Below are positions 1 through 11,447 of a stretch of DNA of 64,000 nt, one piece after another. A program made the position numbers and the translations under genes. Positions within the stretch are counted from its first letter, which is position 1, and every line of letters begins with the position of its first letter. The notes below the pieces were generated by a model. The model ran no database searches, had not been told where the DNA came from, and was given only the letters and a program-made list of their open reading frames with translations. This stretch comes from Gonium pectorale (lineage: Eukaryota > Chlorophyta > Chlorophyceae > Chlamydomonadales > Volvocaceae): contig LSYV01000001.1 in assembly GCA_001584585.1 (NCBI GenBank), positions 337,069 through 401,068 of the forward strand. The letters are read 5' to 3'.

Positions 1-1164
1 TTGGCTGGACAAATCAAGAGGCACCGGCCTCGCGTTGACCACCATGTCAGACCTTGCCACATGTCAAAGAGCCTCTCTTTCCTTAGACCGGAATCTAGGC
101 TTCCGCTGTGCGTGCTTGCCCACGTGCACCGCAAGCCCTGCGGACTGGAGATGGAGCCAGGGACAAAAGCTAGACCAGCGCATAATGGGCTGTGAACACC
201 TGACCAGCGACGGGATGCCCTGTCCGCTGCGAGCCAGAGCGGTGGAGCTGGACCCCTGGTCGTGCTGTGCGCGGCGTTGTGGGCTGCGGCCGTCTTAAGA
301 GGCCTCCCTCCGGCGTGGCGCTGAGGGCTGTGCCCGCTACCGAACCATAGTGATACCAGCCGAAGATAATGTCATTAGCTTGCATTATCTGGAACAGCAA
401 AAAAATCGAACGAACTTGCACCGAAAATGGACCGCTTGTCGTGAGGGTCCCCAAACAGTTCGGAGCTTCCGTGCACGTGCGGCGTCTTATAGGACCAAAT
501 GAACTGCATCTAGGCAGGGCTCTCCCCTCGCGTTGCGCACGCGAAAGGGCGGGTCCTGGCTCGGACGGAAGGCCAAGCAGGCCATCATTTTCCAACAGGT
601 TACTTTTTCAGTAGTGTCGCACGTCCAAGTTTTACGGTTCGTGCTAATCCCGAGCCTCTCCCGATACGTCATGTAGCACATTTCGTACATTCACGAGAGT
701 GTAGTCTGTATACAAACCCAGGGGTCAGGCCGCATCTGGTTAGTTGGAGTTAGGGTCCCCCAACACGGCGCCCTCCGGTGCAACGACGGCCGCAACATCC
801 AATCCAATCATGAGGCGGCACATTCAAAGTTTTAAGGCACAACGTGCACGACAGGTCCCAAGATCCCTGAGGTATAACCCTCCCAATGCGTAGGATAATG
901 TACGATGGCGAAGGCCTGGCAGCGGCTGAACAGGGAGTTCCTGTGTCTTGCAAACCGGACTAGGGTCACACAGTGTCCTCTCAAACGCCCACCGGCAAAG
1001 TGGCCGTAGCTGCCCGTTACAGCAAGGGCCCGGCGACCTTGCAGTGCCCACGCAGCTAAAGCAGTGCTGCAAGCCTACTGCGGTGCTCGCCCGAGACCCA
1101 ACGGAAGCCGGCCGAGAAAAGAGCCCATGGTGAAGTTGATCTCTGAAGCAGAGGTGGTGAGCCC
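1..1164. other. No gene recognised upstream of the satellite
   Basis: Open frames here are short, overlap on both strands and show no recognisable domain or consistent splice pattern. I see no clear repeat or RNA gene. Confidence 0.5.
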
Positions 1165-3911
1165 TCGGGCGGCTGTGGTCGTACGGATGGGCTGGGAGGC
1201 TGTGGCGCCATGGGTGCCACTCCCATGCCCCCACCCAAACCGCACATCCACCTCCCCCACGCCGCGCCCCCTCAGTACCAGCCGGCCCCCTCTTGGTCAC
1301 ACGTCAGGGTATGCATGGGCATGGTCCCTGTCGGTTGGGATGGGCCGGAGCCGCTCGGGTGGTCGTACGGATGGGCTGGGAGGCTGTGGCGCCATGGGTG
1401 CCACTCCCATGCCCCCATCCAAACCGCACATCCACCTCCCCCACGCCGCGCCCCCTCAGTACCAGCCGGCCCCCTCTTGGTCACACGTCAGGGTATGCAT
1501 GGGCATGGTCCCTGTCGGTTGGGATGGGCCGGAGCCGCTCGGGTGGTCGTACGGATGGGCTGGGAGGCTGTGGCGCCATGGGTGCCACTCCCATGCCCCC
1601 ACCCAAACCGCACATCCACCTCCCCCACGCCGCGCCCCCTCAGTACCAGCCGGCCCCCTCTTGGTCACACGTCAGGGTATGCATGGGCATGGTCCCTGTC
1701 GGTTGGGATGGGCCGGAGCCGCTCGGGTGGTCGTACGGATGGGCTGGGAGGCTGTGGCGCCATGGGTGCCACTCCCATGCCCCCATCCAAACCGCACATC
1801 CACCTCCCCCACGCCGCGCCCCCTCAGTACCAGCCGGCCCCCTCTTGGTCACACGTCAGGGTATGCATGGGCATGGTCCCTGTCGGTTGGGATGGGCCGG
1901 AGCCGCTCGGGTGGTCGTACGGATGGGCTGGGAGGCTGTGGCGCCATGGGTGCCACTCCCATGCCCCCACCCAAACCGCACATCCACCTCCCCCACGCCG
2001 CGACCCCTCAGTACCAGCCGGCCCCCTCTTGGTCACACGTCAGGGTATGCATGGGCATGGTCCCTGTCGGTTGGGATGGGCCGGAGCCGCTCGGGTGGTC
2101 GTACGGATGGGCTGGGAGGCTGTGGCGCCATGGGTGCCACTCCCATGCCCCCACCCAAACCGCACATCCACCTCCCCCACGCCGCGCCCCCTCAGTACCA
2201 GCCGGCCCCCTCTTGGTCACACGTCAGGGTATGCATGGGCATGGTCCCTGTCGGTTGGGATGGGCCGGAGCCGCTCGGGTGGTCGTACGGATGGGCTGGG
2301 AGGCTGTGGCGCCATGGGTGCCACTCCCATGCCCCCACCCAAACCGCACATCCACCTCCCCCACGCCGCGCCCCCTCAGTACCAGCCGGCCCCCTCTTGG
2401 TCACACGTCAGGGTATGCATGGGCATGGTCCCTGTCGGTTGGGATGGGCCGGAGCCGCTCGGGTGGTCGTACGGATGGGCTGGGAGGCTGTGGCGCCATG
2501 GGTGCCACTCCCATGCCCCCATCCAAACCGCACATCCACCTCCCCCACGCCGCGCCCCCTCAGTACCAGCCGGCCCCCTCTTGGTCACACGTCAGGGTAT
2601 GCATGGGCATGGTCCCTGTCGGTTGGGATGGGCCGGAGCCGCTTGGGTGGTCGTACGGATGGGCTGGGAGGCTGTGGCACCATGGGTGCCACTCCCATGC
2701 CCCCACCCAAGCCGCACATCCACCTCCCCCACGCCGCGCCCCCTCAGTACCAGCCGGCCCCCTCTTGGTCACACGTCAGGGTATGCATGGGCATGGTCCC
2801 TGTCGGTTGGGATGGGCCGGAGCCGCTCGGGTGGTCGTACGGATGGGCTGGGAGGCTGTGGCGCCATGGGTGCCACTCCCATGCCCCCACCCAAACCGCA
2901 CATCCACCTCCCCCACGCCGCGCCCCCTCAGTACCAGCCGGCCCCCTCTTGGTCACACGTCAGGGTATGCATGGGCATGGTCCCTGTCGGTTGGGATGGG
3001 CCGGAGCCGCTCGGGTGGTCGTACGGATGGGCTGGGAGGCTGTGGCGCCATGGGTGCCACTCCCATGCCCCCACCCAAACCGCACATCCACCTCCCCCAC
3101 GCCGCGCCCCCTCAGTACCAGCCGGCCCCCTCTTGGTCACACGTCAGGGTATGCATGGGCATGGTCCCTGTCGGTTGGGATGGGCCGGAGCCGCTCGGGT
3201 GGTCGTACGGATGGGCTGGGAGGCTGTGGCGCCATGGGTGCCACTCCCATGCCCCCACCCAAACCGCACATCCACCTCCCCCACGCCGCGCCCCCTCAGT
3301 ACCAGCCGGCCCCCTCTTGGTCACACGTCAGGGTATGCATGGGCATGGTCCCTGTCGGTTGGGATGGGCCGGAGCCGCTCGGGTGGTCGTACGGATGGGC
3401 TGGGAGGCTGTGGCGCCATGGGTGCCACTCCCATGCCCCCACCCAAACCGCACATCCACCTCCCCCACGCCGCGCCCCCTCAGTACCAGCCGGCCCCCTC
3501 TTGGTCACACGTCAGGGTATGCATGGGCATGGTCCCTGTCGGTTGGGATGGGCCGGAGCCGCTCGGGTGGTCGTACGGATGGGCTGGGAGGCTGTGGCAC
3601 CATGGGTGCCACTCCCATGCCCCCACCCAAGCCGCACATCCACCTCCCCCACGCCGCGCCCCCTCAGTACCAGCCGGCCCCCTCTTGGTCACACGTCAGG
3701 GTATGCATGGGCATGGTCCCTGTCGGTTGGGATGGGCCGGAGCCGCTCGGGTGGTCGTACGGATGGGCTGGGAGGCTGTGGCGCCATGGGTGCCACTCCC
3801 ATACCCCTACCCAAACCGCACATCCACCTCCTCCACGCCTCGCCCCCTCAGTACCAGCTGGCCCCCTATTAGTCACACGCTGGGGTATGCATGCATGGGC
3901 ATGGTCGTCTG
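1165..3911. repeat. 184-bp satellite, 15 tandem copies
   Basis: The anchor cgtacggatgggctggga recurs exactly every 184 bp at 1180, 1364, 1548 and so on to 3756, giving 15 units. Most units differ by only one or two bases; the last (from about 3756) is degenerate and marks the array edge. Because 184 is not a multiple of 3 and the unit contains no stop in any forward phase, all three plus frames stay open for over 850 codons. These giant Pro/Gly/Trp-rich frames are a by-product of periodicity and should not be called genes. Units 9 and 14 share two private variants, which suggests amplification in multi-unit blocks. Confidence 0.97.
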
Positions 3912-6197
3912 GGTCCTAGGACCGGCTTACATGTGTACGACTGTCGATGGGTGTTGTTGTTGTTACCACACTGGCATTCCTTCCTCAGCGTCTTCTTCCG
4001 ATCAATAATTTGCTTCATGGCTTGTTCTGAGTTCCCTTGGGCCCATGGCTCTGCTTTATATGTCTTCCCAAATCCTGTGTGTGTACCCAGCGTCAATCCT
4101 TGAAGTTTTATGGCCAATCTAGAATATGCTGATCTGGCTCAAGGAGCTGAGGGCTCAGCTGACGGCGTGACGGGCATGCTGCAGCTGCTGCAGCCAATTC
4201 GTGGTCATCGGTTATTCATTGGCGAGCTAGACAAACAGCATTATTCAGAGCTGAGGCGACATGGACCCGCGCACGCAAGGTATCGCCCGCGGGTGCGGGC
4301 TCGCCTGGCATGACAAGCACCTGACTGCGCAAGCCCTACCAGCCCTGTATGATTGTGACGGCAATACCATACCTACATGCTTGGTGCCAGTCATATTTGT
4401 GGGGTCGCACGCTGGAGCCCCCACTCATGGTCCCCCCCCTGGCCCCTCTCATGCTGATTAGCCCCTGCACAACTGCGCTTCAACCCAATCGAACCCAGTG
4501 GAACCCTATCAGTCTCGTGCCCGAGCTATCCAGTAACTATTCGATCTGGCGCTTCTGCCCCACGCGTCATTCTAAGCCTATCCAACCCACAGACCCAGGC
4601 CCGGTCCGCATACATCCTGGTGCTCCCCGGGCGCCACCTCGCAGGCGGGGCGGTGCTCAGTGGCGGGGCGGTGCCACTTTGGAAACGGGGTGCGGTGTGG
4701 CGAGGGGGGGGCAAGCTTTAAACCATCGAACCAGGAGCCGACCATCTTAGCACATTCAAGGGCTCCGCACGGGTGTCGCTAAGTACAGGGCCTGCGGCTA
4801 CTGCGGCATGCGACCCGGCCGATGTGCCCAGGGAGGTCTCCGGCATACCATGGATAGGGTTTGACGCCCCATGGGTCGGGGTCTTGCGGACATCAGCCTC
4901 TGACCCACCAGTTCATCAATACATGTGAAATAATAGCCACCAAAGTATGATACAGAGCGTCCTACCAGATGTGTTAACGGCAAGCGCGCATTGGTAGTCC
5001 TCACCCGTCGCTCCTTGCGGATCGCATGGCTGCAAATCCCATGATAAATGAAAATTTGGAAGCAAGTAATATCAGAAAACAACGGTCGCGCTCATTCTTT
5101 CAAGCCAATGGCGCGACGCCAATGTGCGAATTCGGGGTTGTAGCAGCCCTACATAAACGTTGGTATTGCTTATCATTACAGAAACAACGTGTTTCAGTAA
5201 TGCCTTGGAGCGCGCTCTGAGCCGGTACGGTTGGGAGCGCGCTCTGAGCCGGATGGGGCCGGCTTTTTCAGAGCGCGCTCGGATCCGGTGATCTCGGCGA
5301 TTTTCTTACTGGCCTGCCTATGCGGTTTGCATACGTGCATGACCTCCTCTTTGCAGACCAGTGCTGCGCCACAAACTTGAGCCTGATGTGCGATGCCTTC
5401 AATCAATCCGTAAGAACCCTTGCATGTGCCACCATTGATATGCGCAGAACTTTGAGAGTAAGTATCAACGTACACCAATAAGGGTAACGGTATTCAGACC
5501 ATGCCCCACCATCTTCGATCCTGGTCTTGTGAATTGTGGCACATCACTCAGAAGCACACATATACGCTGGTCAAAAACAAGCGACGTCATCAATAACAAC
5601 AATAGAACAACACATATCTGGATACAAGTAGTATGATGTAGTACATTCCATGTTAGCTGCCCAAAGCGCTGGCTGCAAAAGATGCATAAAGGAACGCGGA
5701 GTTGTAGTGTCACCAACCGAGGATTTTCGACTTCCTGACTACATCTAAAATCCATGCTCTTTCATGCACCCGTGTGACAACGCAAGCAAGTCCATCGATA
5801 ACTGGGTCAATAACATGAACACATGAGCGAGTGCAGCAGTCCGTAGGAGGATACTGCACCCGGCTCGTAAACAAATGCAAATAAGGTTAGCCCAAACCGG
5901 GCAAGTACCTGCCATCGCGCCCTGCCTCGACAGAACCGCTCGACAGAACCGCTCCCTACATGCAGCAATAGCACATAACCCACGCCAGCCCCCACACACT
6001 GGTCATGAGGTTGCAGACAGGCGGCGCTGTTGAGTCATATGTGAATTGTGGCCCCCTTGCAGACGTCGGGTTTTGAGCCGCATGGACAGCAGTGGCCTGC
6101 TGCCGGCTGGTATGCTTACGTTCGTCGCCAGGAGCCTGGCTCAGTGCCGGCGTGTACGTGTTGCAACGGGCTATGTATAGTGAGAAGACTCAGACGG
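3912..6197. other. Intergenic region without a recognised gene
   Basis: There is no convincing coding frame or known domain. Apart from a small repeat cluster near 5.2 kb, I see nothing structured. The right end probably includes the 3' untranslated part of the RWP-RK gene that ends at 6198. Confidence 0.5.
5207..5280. repeat. Short direct and inverted repeat cluster
   Basis: gagcgcgctctgagccgg occurs at about 5208 and 5235, and an inverted copy of its core (cagagcgcgctc) lies at 5269-5280. The inverted pair could form a hairpin. No function is assigned. Confidence 0.7.
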
Positions 6198-7178
6198 TTA
6201 TCGATCAGAGAGGTCCAAGCTGGCCACCTGCAAGAACCAAGCAGCATATGTTGTAGCGCATTCGCAAAATTAGATTGCAATGCAGTACATAACATTGGTG
6301 CATCAAGTGCAGCTCACAAACCTTGCGATACGGCCAACGGGGAATGCCCAACTGCCTGCAGATGCGCTTCAGGTACGTTGTCGAGATGCCCAGGCACTTC
6401 GAGGCTTCCTTGATTGGCAAGTGGAAATAGGAACTGATGTCTGCGCTGGTGAGGTCTGCCTTTCGCGCAAGCACTTTAGCTAACGGCACAGCAGAAGGTG
6501 GCTTCTCTGCAACACAGAAACGGGTTGAATACGCTTCCCTCAGTCGTCATGCAGTTGGGCTTACCCTTCCCTTTCTCCAGTCGATAGCCCTCGCATATTA
6601 TCTGCTTAAGGAAGGCATCCATGCAGTCCTTAAGCCACTCCGTGCTCCTGCCATTCTTTAACCTGAAAGACACGTCGTCAACGCCATACTCCCAATGCCA
6701 ATAAACAACTGGATGAGCACTTACTCGCAGCAGATCTCGAAAAGGGGAACGTCCGACCCCGACCCCAAGATATGGGCGTGAAAGTTGTTGCCATTTTGAT
6801 GAAGGTCGAGCGTAAGACGTCCAACTGCATTTGCAGATTTTCTTTGAGCTTTGGAGCAGGAGATAAATAAGCCGAAAGGAACATACCACGAGGATTGTTG
6901 AACACATATGTCTTGTACACTGAGCAACCATTGCAGGTAGCATCCCGTCTGAGGACGCTTATGGTCATCTTACAGTACCTCTCTGGCCTTGACCGCGGCC
7001 ATTGTGGCAATATGGGTACGGCATCACAATTGATAAGACACTTATAAGAAGCCCTTCAGGTAGGCTACTTTAGTGTTGCTGTTTATGGTGCTTACCTTTG
7101 AACCGGCAGCGTAGGAAGACCAAGAGCCGCTTGACGTCCTTTAAACTTCCGCATGGTTAAGAGTCTCGGGCTTCCCAT
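6198..7178 (-). CDS. RWP-RK domain transcription factor, MID-like layout
   Basis: Six exons on the minus strand: 7178-7096, 6987-6887, 6824-6725, 6662-6565, 6506-6322 and 6227-6198. All introns are GT..AG, 58-108 nt long, and the phases join to one 198-residue frame. The last 75 or so residues form an RWP-RK DNA-binding domain with FHLPIKEASKCLGI, the helix around YLKRICRQLGI and the signature PRWPYRK; the protein ends nine residues later. Proteins of this family bind DNA in the nucleus and control nitrogen responses or gamete identity. A short protein with a C-terminal RWP-RK domain is the layout of volvocine MID, but orthology is inference. The first acceptor (6988) has a weak pyrimidine tract, and an in-frame ATG at 7154 is an alternative start. 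The armadillo gene starts 46 bp away in the opposite direction. No disabling mutation is visible. Confidence 0.88.
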
Positions 7179-7224
7179 GGGGCTTTAGAATGCTTGCTCA
7201 TCCTCACTGAAACCTAGAACGGAA
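7179..7224. promoter_or_regulatory. 46-bp gap between divergent start codons
   Basis: The proposed ATGs of the RWP-RK gene (7178, minus) and the armadillo gene (7225, plus) are separated by only 46 bp. Any 5' UTRs must be very short or overlap, so the promoter elements are probably shared or lie inside the neighbouring gene. No TATA box is evident in the gap. Confidence 0.45.
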
Positions 7225-9495
7225 ATGGTTCAGGAGTCTTCTATCCAGGTTCGCAACCGTGTTGCTCAGGTTGGCTTCACTCGGCTTTACGTTGGATCTC
7301 TTGCAGGTTCCTCTGCCACCACTTGCGTCGGAATTGCCAACCATCCGAAACGGGGATGCGGAACATGTGACTCGCCGACTTCGCGATACACTTTACAAGC
7401 CATACAGTCCCAAGGATGAGGAATTGCCTGCGCTTGTGAAGCTTGTGTCATCGCTCGATCGTGGAGAAGGGAAGGACGCCCTGGCGAAAGTTTGGCTCTT
7501 GACACTGCCATCTCGCGAGAACGGGCCAGCGAACCAAGAAGCGTTTGCTGAGCAGGGAGGAATAGCGATGCTGGTTGACTACGCCGAAGCACGGCTGTCG
7601 GGCGGCGTTTCGAGCGAGGACGAGGAAGAAATGGCACTTGCGCTGCTGGTAGGCTCTGCAGAGGTGATACTATAAGAACGATGTCCTGGACACATGCCTG
7701 ACAAATTGTTCAAACAGGTCCTTGAAAACCTGTCCTGCAACACCCTTCGACACCGTGACATGGCCCTGGACCCTAACTTGATACGGGTTTTGATTACGCT
7801 AATTCGAGCGCAGGAGGCATATGCCATTCGTGCCAACGCTATGAAGGTAAGTAGTTTACAGCTATCCCCGACTGTCCCAGGCGCTTTATCCCCCTCGTGC
7901 CGCAGGTGCTTGTCAACCTTACATTCAGCGATGTACAGCTGCAACAGGCCGTTGCCTCCTCGGGCGTATTGCCTCTTGCGGCCGGTTTTCTGCACCAAGA
8001 CGACCCTGGGCTCGTGCGCCAGGCTGTGTGGCTTCTAAGTAACTTGACAGCAGGTCAAGGATGTGCTGCACGGGCAGAGTTGGCCAAGTCGCCTGGAGTC
8101 CTATCAAACCTGAAGGTATTTGTCTGACTGTGGTGACACGACAGTTGTTGCAGTCTGTCCAACTGTCATCATGCGCAGGAGCTCCTGCATCGGGGAGATT
8201 CACCCACGAAAGTATACGCATGTGAAGTTATCTGTAACCTTGCACGGGGGGACACTGGCACACATGCCGACCTGCTCCGAGTGGGTGCGATGCCCATGCT
8301 CCTGGGCCTCATAAATCCTCATTCTGAGGTCCGGAATGAGCCCGAGGTGGTAGCGCCTGCACTGTTGGCGCTTGCTGCATTGGCTGTGGGCAATTCCAGC
8401 TCAGCCCAAGGCCTCCTGTCTGAGGCTCAGCTTCTGCTCTACCTTGCTGGCGTATTGGAATACAGGTGTGTCTGTACAACTTGTGCGCCCTGTCACATCA
8501 TCTACCAATCAAGCGCTTTTACGTTGCAGCAACCTGGTTTCTCGGAATTATGATCTCGCCAGGGTCATGGTGGCTTGCCATACCCTAATCTTTGCTCTTG
8601 GTAGCTTTGCTGCACGGAACAAGGCGAAGGACCAAAGCAATCAGCCCTTCACTGAAGTGGTACAGGTAAACCGGTAGTACATTCATTGATAGTTCCGAAC
8701 GCCTTTTAAATCAATTCCCGATGCAGGAATCTGGATACGTTCAATTCAAAGAAATGTTTGAGATTCTTGGCCTTCAGAAGCCCCAGTATTACGCTGCTTG
8801 CCTTGGGAAAGACCTTGGCGGTCCGCAGAGCTATGTTGCAAACGCCACATACCAGGTATTGAAGTATGCTCGTTTTGTTTTGGTTATCATGTTCACCTAA
8901 TGACCCTCTGCCGCGGCAGGTCAACGTCGAACTCTTGCCCGTCCTCAAGCACGACAACGCGCGCATGGTAGTCAACGCATGTGCGCGCTTGTACCAAATC
9001 GCTACCTGCCTGGTGAGTGAACTTGCCGGCCCTCACAGCATAGCAACTACAACGTCGGTCGGATGAGAAGACTTGCAAACAATTATACTGCCAAGGCCAT
9101 TTCCCCCTTACGCAGGCTGATGATAAGAAGGGACGAGCCGTCCTAACCAACGCCGCCCTTGTGTCAGCCGTCCGGGATTTGCTCTATTCCGAACACAACA
9201 GCATCCTGCAGGTACCCTAGCTGTAACATGACGGCATTTTGAGTTTATTGCTTACGGAATCCAATGCGTGCAGGTCGCTCTCTCTGTTGTAGATGCGTTG
9301 GCCTCTCTCCCCGAGGTCGTGCCGCTACTGGTGGCACACGGCGTTATGGATGCCGTTAGCCAGCTGGGAGATGAGAATCAGCCTCATCCTACAAACGGCG
9401 GGATGGTTCATGACCCGCTGGTTCTACTCCTTGCGGACCGTGCGTTGGTCACAATGTATGTGGCGCAAGCCACATCCGACTCATTAGTTCCCTGA
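7225..9495 (+). CDS. Armadillo-repeat protein, ten exons
   Basis: Exons: 7225-7248, 7307-7648, 7718-7846, 7906-8115, 8179-8465, 8530-8665, 8727-8855, 8920-9012, 9116-9211 and 9274-9495. Every intron is GT..AG and the joined frame of about 555 residues is uninterrupted. Most introns are phase 0; the one after exon 5 is phase 2. The protein is rich in amphipathic helices with ARM-type signatures, such as AMKVLVNLTFSD, QAVWLLSNLTAG and YACEVICNLARGD. Such proteins form a superhelical protein-binding scaffold. There is an acidic SSEDEEE patch near residue 115 and no signal peptide or membrane segment. The tiny first exon (MVQESSIQ) is the least certain part. The specific function and partners are not recognisable. 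The gene looks intact and is divergent from the RWP-RK gene. Confidence 0.85.
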
Positions 9496-9978
9496 GTTTG
9501 CATGTGCGTACAATATCGGGCGACATATTGGTATCCGTGCAGCGCGGTGTGCTGGTGAGGTGTGCGACTTCCTATCATGAGGGGCATCAAGACGCCATGA
9601 GCACCTGGGGTGAGACCCGCGGCACTGTGCAAAAGCTGCTGTGACCTGACGGGAAGATGAACGGGCTGAAGCTGACGCGCGCGCGGTGTGGTGGACGAAT
9701 GGAGGAACTTGTCACCGTTTTCCTGTGGCCACGTAAGTTCAATAGGATTTGGTCATATGGCGCTTTCGGGCATTGCAACCGCTGTACATCATTACGTTAT
9801 GTAAATTTCAAACCTAGCTCACACACTGTCTGAGACTTCATTACGATAGACTGCAGTGTTCATTGTCACATCATGGGTATATTATGCTTGCAAACTCACC
9901 GGGCCGAAGCGGCAGCCTTGAAAGGTAATACATATGTAAGGGTTACTACAACCGCGTTCACCTCGTATACCTCGCCCG

Positions 9979-10060
9979 ACATGCCCTGTACTCGGCGCCC
10001 TGCTGGAAACATCACACCCTCGGGTATGTGTGTCCGTAGAGGTTACCTTCCCCATTTCTG
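9979..10060 (+). repeat. Dispersed repeat R1, copy 1
   Basis: Shares the core ccctgctggaaacatc, then a C/T-rich stretch, then ccgtagaggttacc and a T-rich end, with at least eight other places in the window. It is a short non-coding interspersed element, SINE- or MITE-like. Confidence 0.75.
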
Positions 10061-10070
10061 GTTCTCTTTT

Positions 10071-10132
10071 TTTTGGGCGGAGCCCCCGCCGCGAAGCGGC
10101 ATTGGGAGGGGGCGGAGCCCCCTGGGATTGGG
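10071..10132. repeat. GC-rich palindrome cluster
   Basis: Contains gggcggagccccc, ccgccgcgaagcggc and gggcggagccccc in succession, able to form nested hairpins. The first two motifs recur at 44490-44520, and related palindromes occur near 30062 and 59570. Confidence 0.75.
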
Positions 10133-11447
10133 TTCCCGAACTCTCCAAACTGGTCACGATTGCAGGCTGCAGCACTTGGCACAAAACAGCCAAGTCAATG
10201 GACCCAAGGCGCACACGCACACAGACACGCTCCCCAGCACGGTCCGTAGCTTCGCCAATTTTTTTTCAGGTTATGTTATGTTACATCCGCCTAAAGGCGG
10301 GTGTCCTCACGAGCCATAAGGTCCAGGACACGCCGTCTCTCTTCCGAAACTGCGAAGAGAAATGCACCCAAAGGCCCTTGGGTGGGCCTGGGCCATAAAA
10401 GCTTTCAGATCATCGTTATTGAATGGTAGCTCGGCGTTATTCCTCAGCCTGAATAAGTCTCACATTCGTAAATGACATGATACTCATCTTCCACCTGACC
10501 CGAGCGGCAAACTCTGCACTTACGGTCAGCCCTGTCACGACCATCAGGGCGATAAACTTCCAGCGGCCAAGCGCATATACGGAATCTGGCACAGGCATGA
10601 ACATGTCCCAAAGGAAGATGGCCTCATGGGGTCGGAAATCGCGGATTCTGGGGGGAAAATCGGTCGTGAAAATCAGTCGACTTCCCGTGCGATTTTCCCC
10701 TACACTCCAACCACTATCGCATGCAGCGACAAGCGGAGGGAGCCCAGTAAGCCCGCGCCGCTTCGTAGCTTAGCAGTGTTGGCACCCGTCGCAACCCCGC
10801 TCCCTGTCACAGTAATGCTACGCATATGTAAGCAAAGAATAGCGAGGGCTGCAACCACGTTGTAACATGCTCTGGGAGGCGCGGCCCGGCCTATCGAAAA
10901 ATGTCCTGAGTTGGGGAGCTACCCAGGCACAAGCGTATACTGATAGATGGGCGATTCCTGGACAAAGAAGGAGCCGGGTGGTTGCCTTGGATTCTGTGCC
11001 GCGAGGAGGGTTGTGCCGGGAGGGGGAGGGGGGGGGTTTAACTTGGTACATATTTGGTGTATACCGAAATTTTCCCTACAACCGACGTTGCATTGCCATT
11101 GCAACGGGCGACTGTCCGACGTGACGTTTGAGCTGGATCAGACACGACTACTTGACAAGCGGTCAGCGGTCATAAGCTATTTGTTTGCGACTGTAAGATT
11201 TATACTGCAAATGGAATTGTGAACTGTGAGCTTTTTATCTTGTTGTTGTGTACAACCAACCGTCCCCAAGTTGCCCAAGACCAAGCGCCCGTCACTCGTT
11301 GACACGAAGTACGTTCAATCAAAACGAGTGCCCTTGGTTCGTTCATGCCTGGCATGCTACGGTCGTGTACGCGAACTTACCTTACGCTTCTGACATTAGC
11401 ATGGTCACATCCAGTGTGAGCGCAAGCCGAATTGGCGTGTTTGGAGC

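Larger units (their letters stand above)
9496..11447. other. Intergenic, with dispersed repeats
   Basis: The left part is likely 3' UTR of the armadillo gene; the algal polyadenylation signal tgtaa occurs near 9799. The rest holds an R1 repeat (about 9979-10060) and a GC palindrome cluster (10071-10132). No gene is recognised. Confidence 0.5.

Noticed and set aside
1064..4008. Three overlapping forward frames of 859-951 codons
   Set aside because: They are the same 184-bp satellite read in three phases; period and lack of stops explain them, and no start, splice or domain evidence supports translation.
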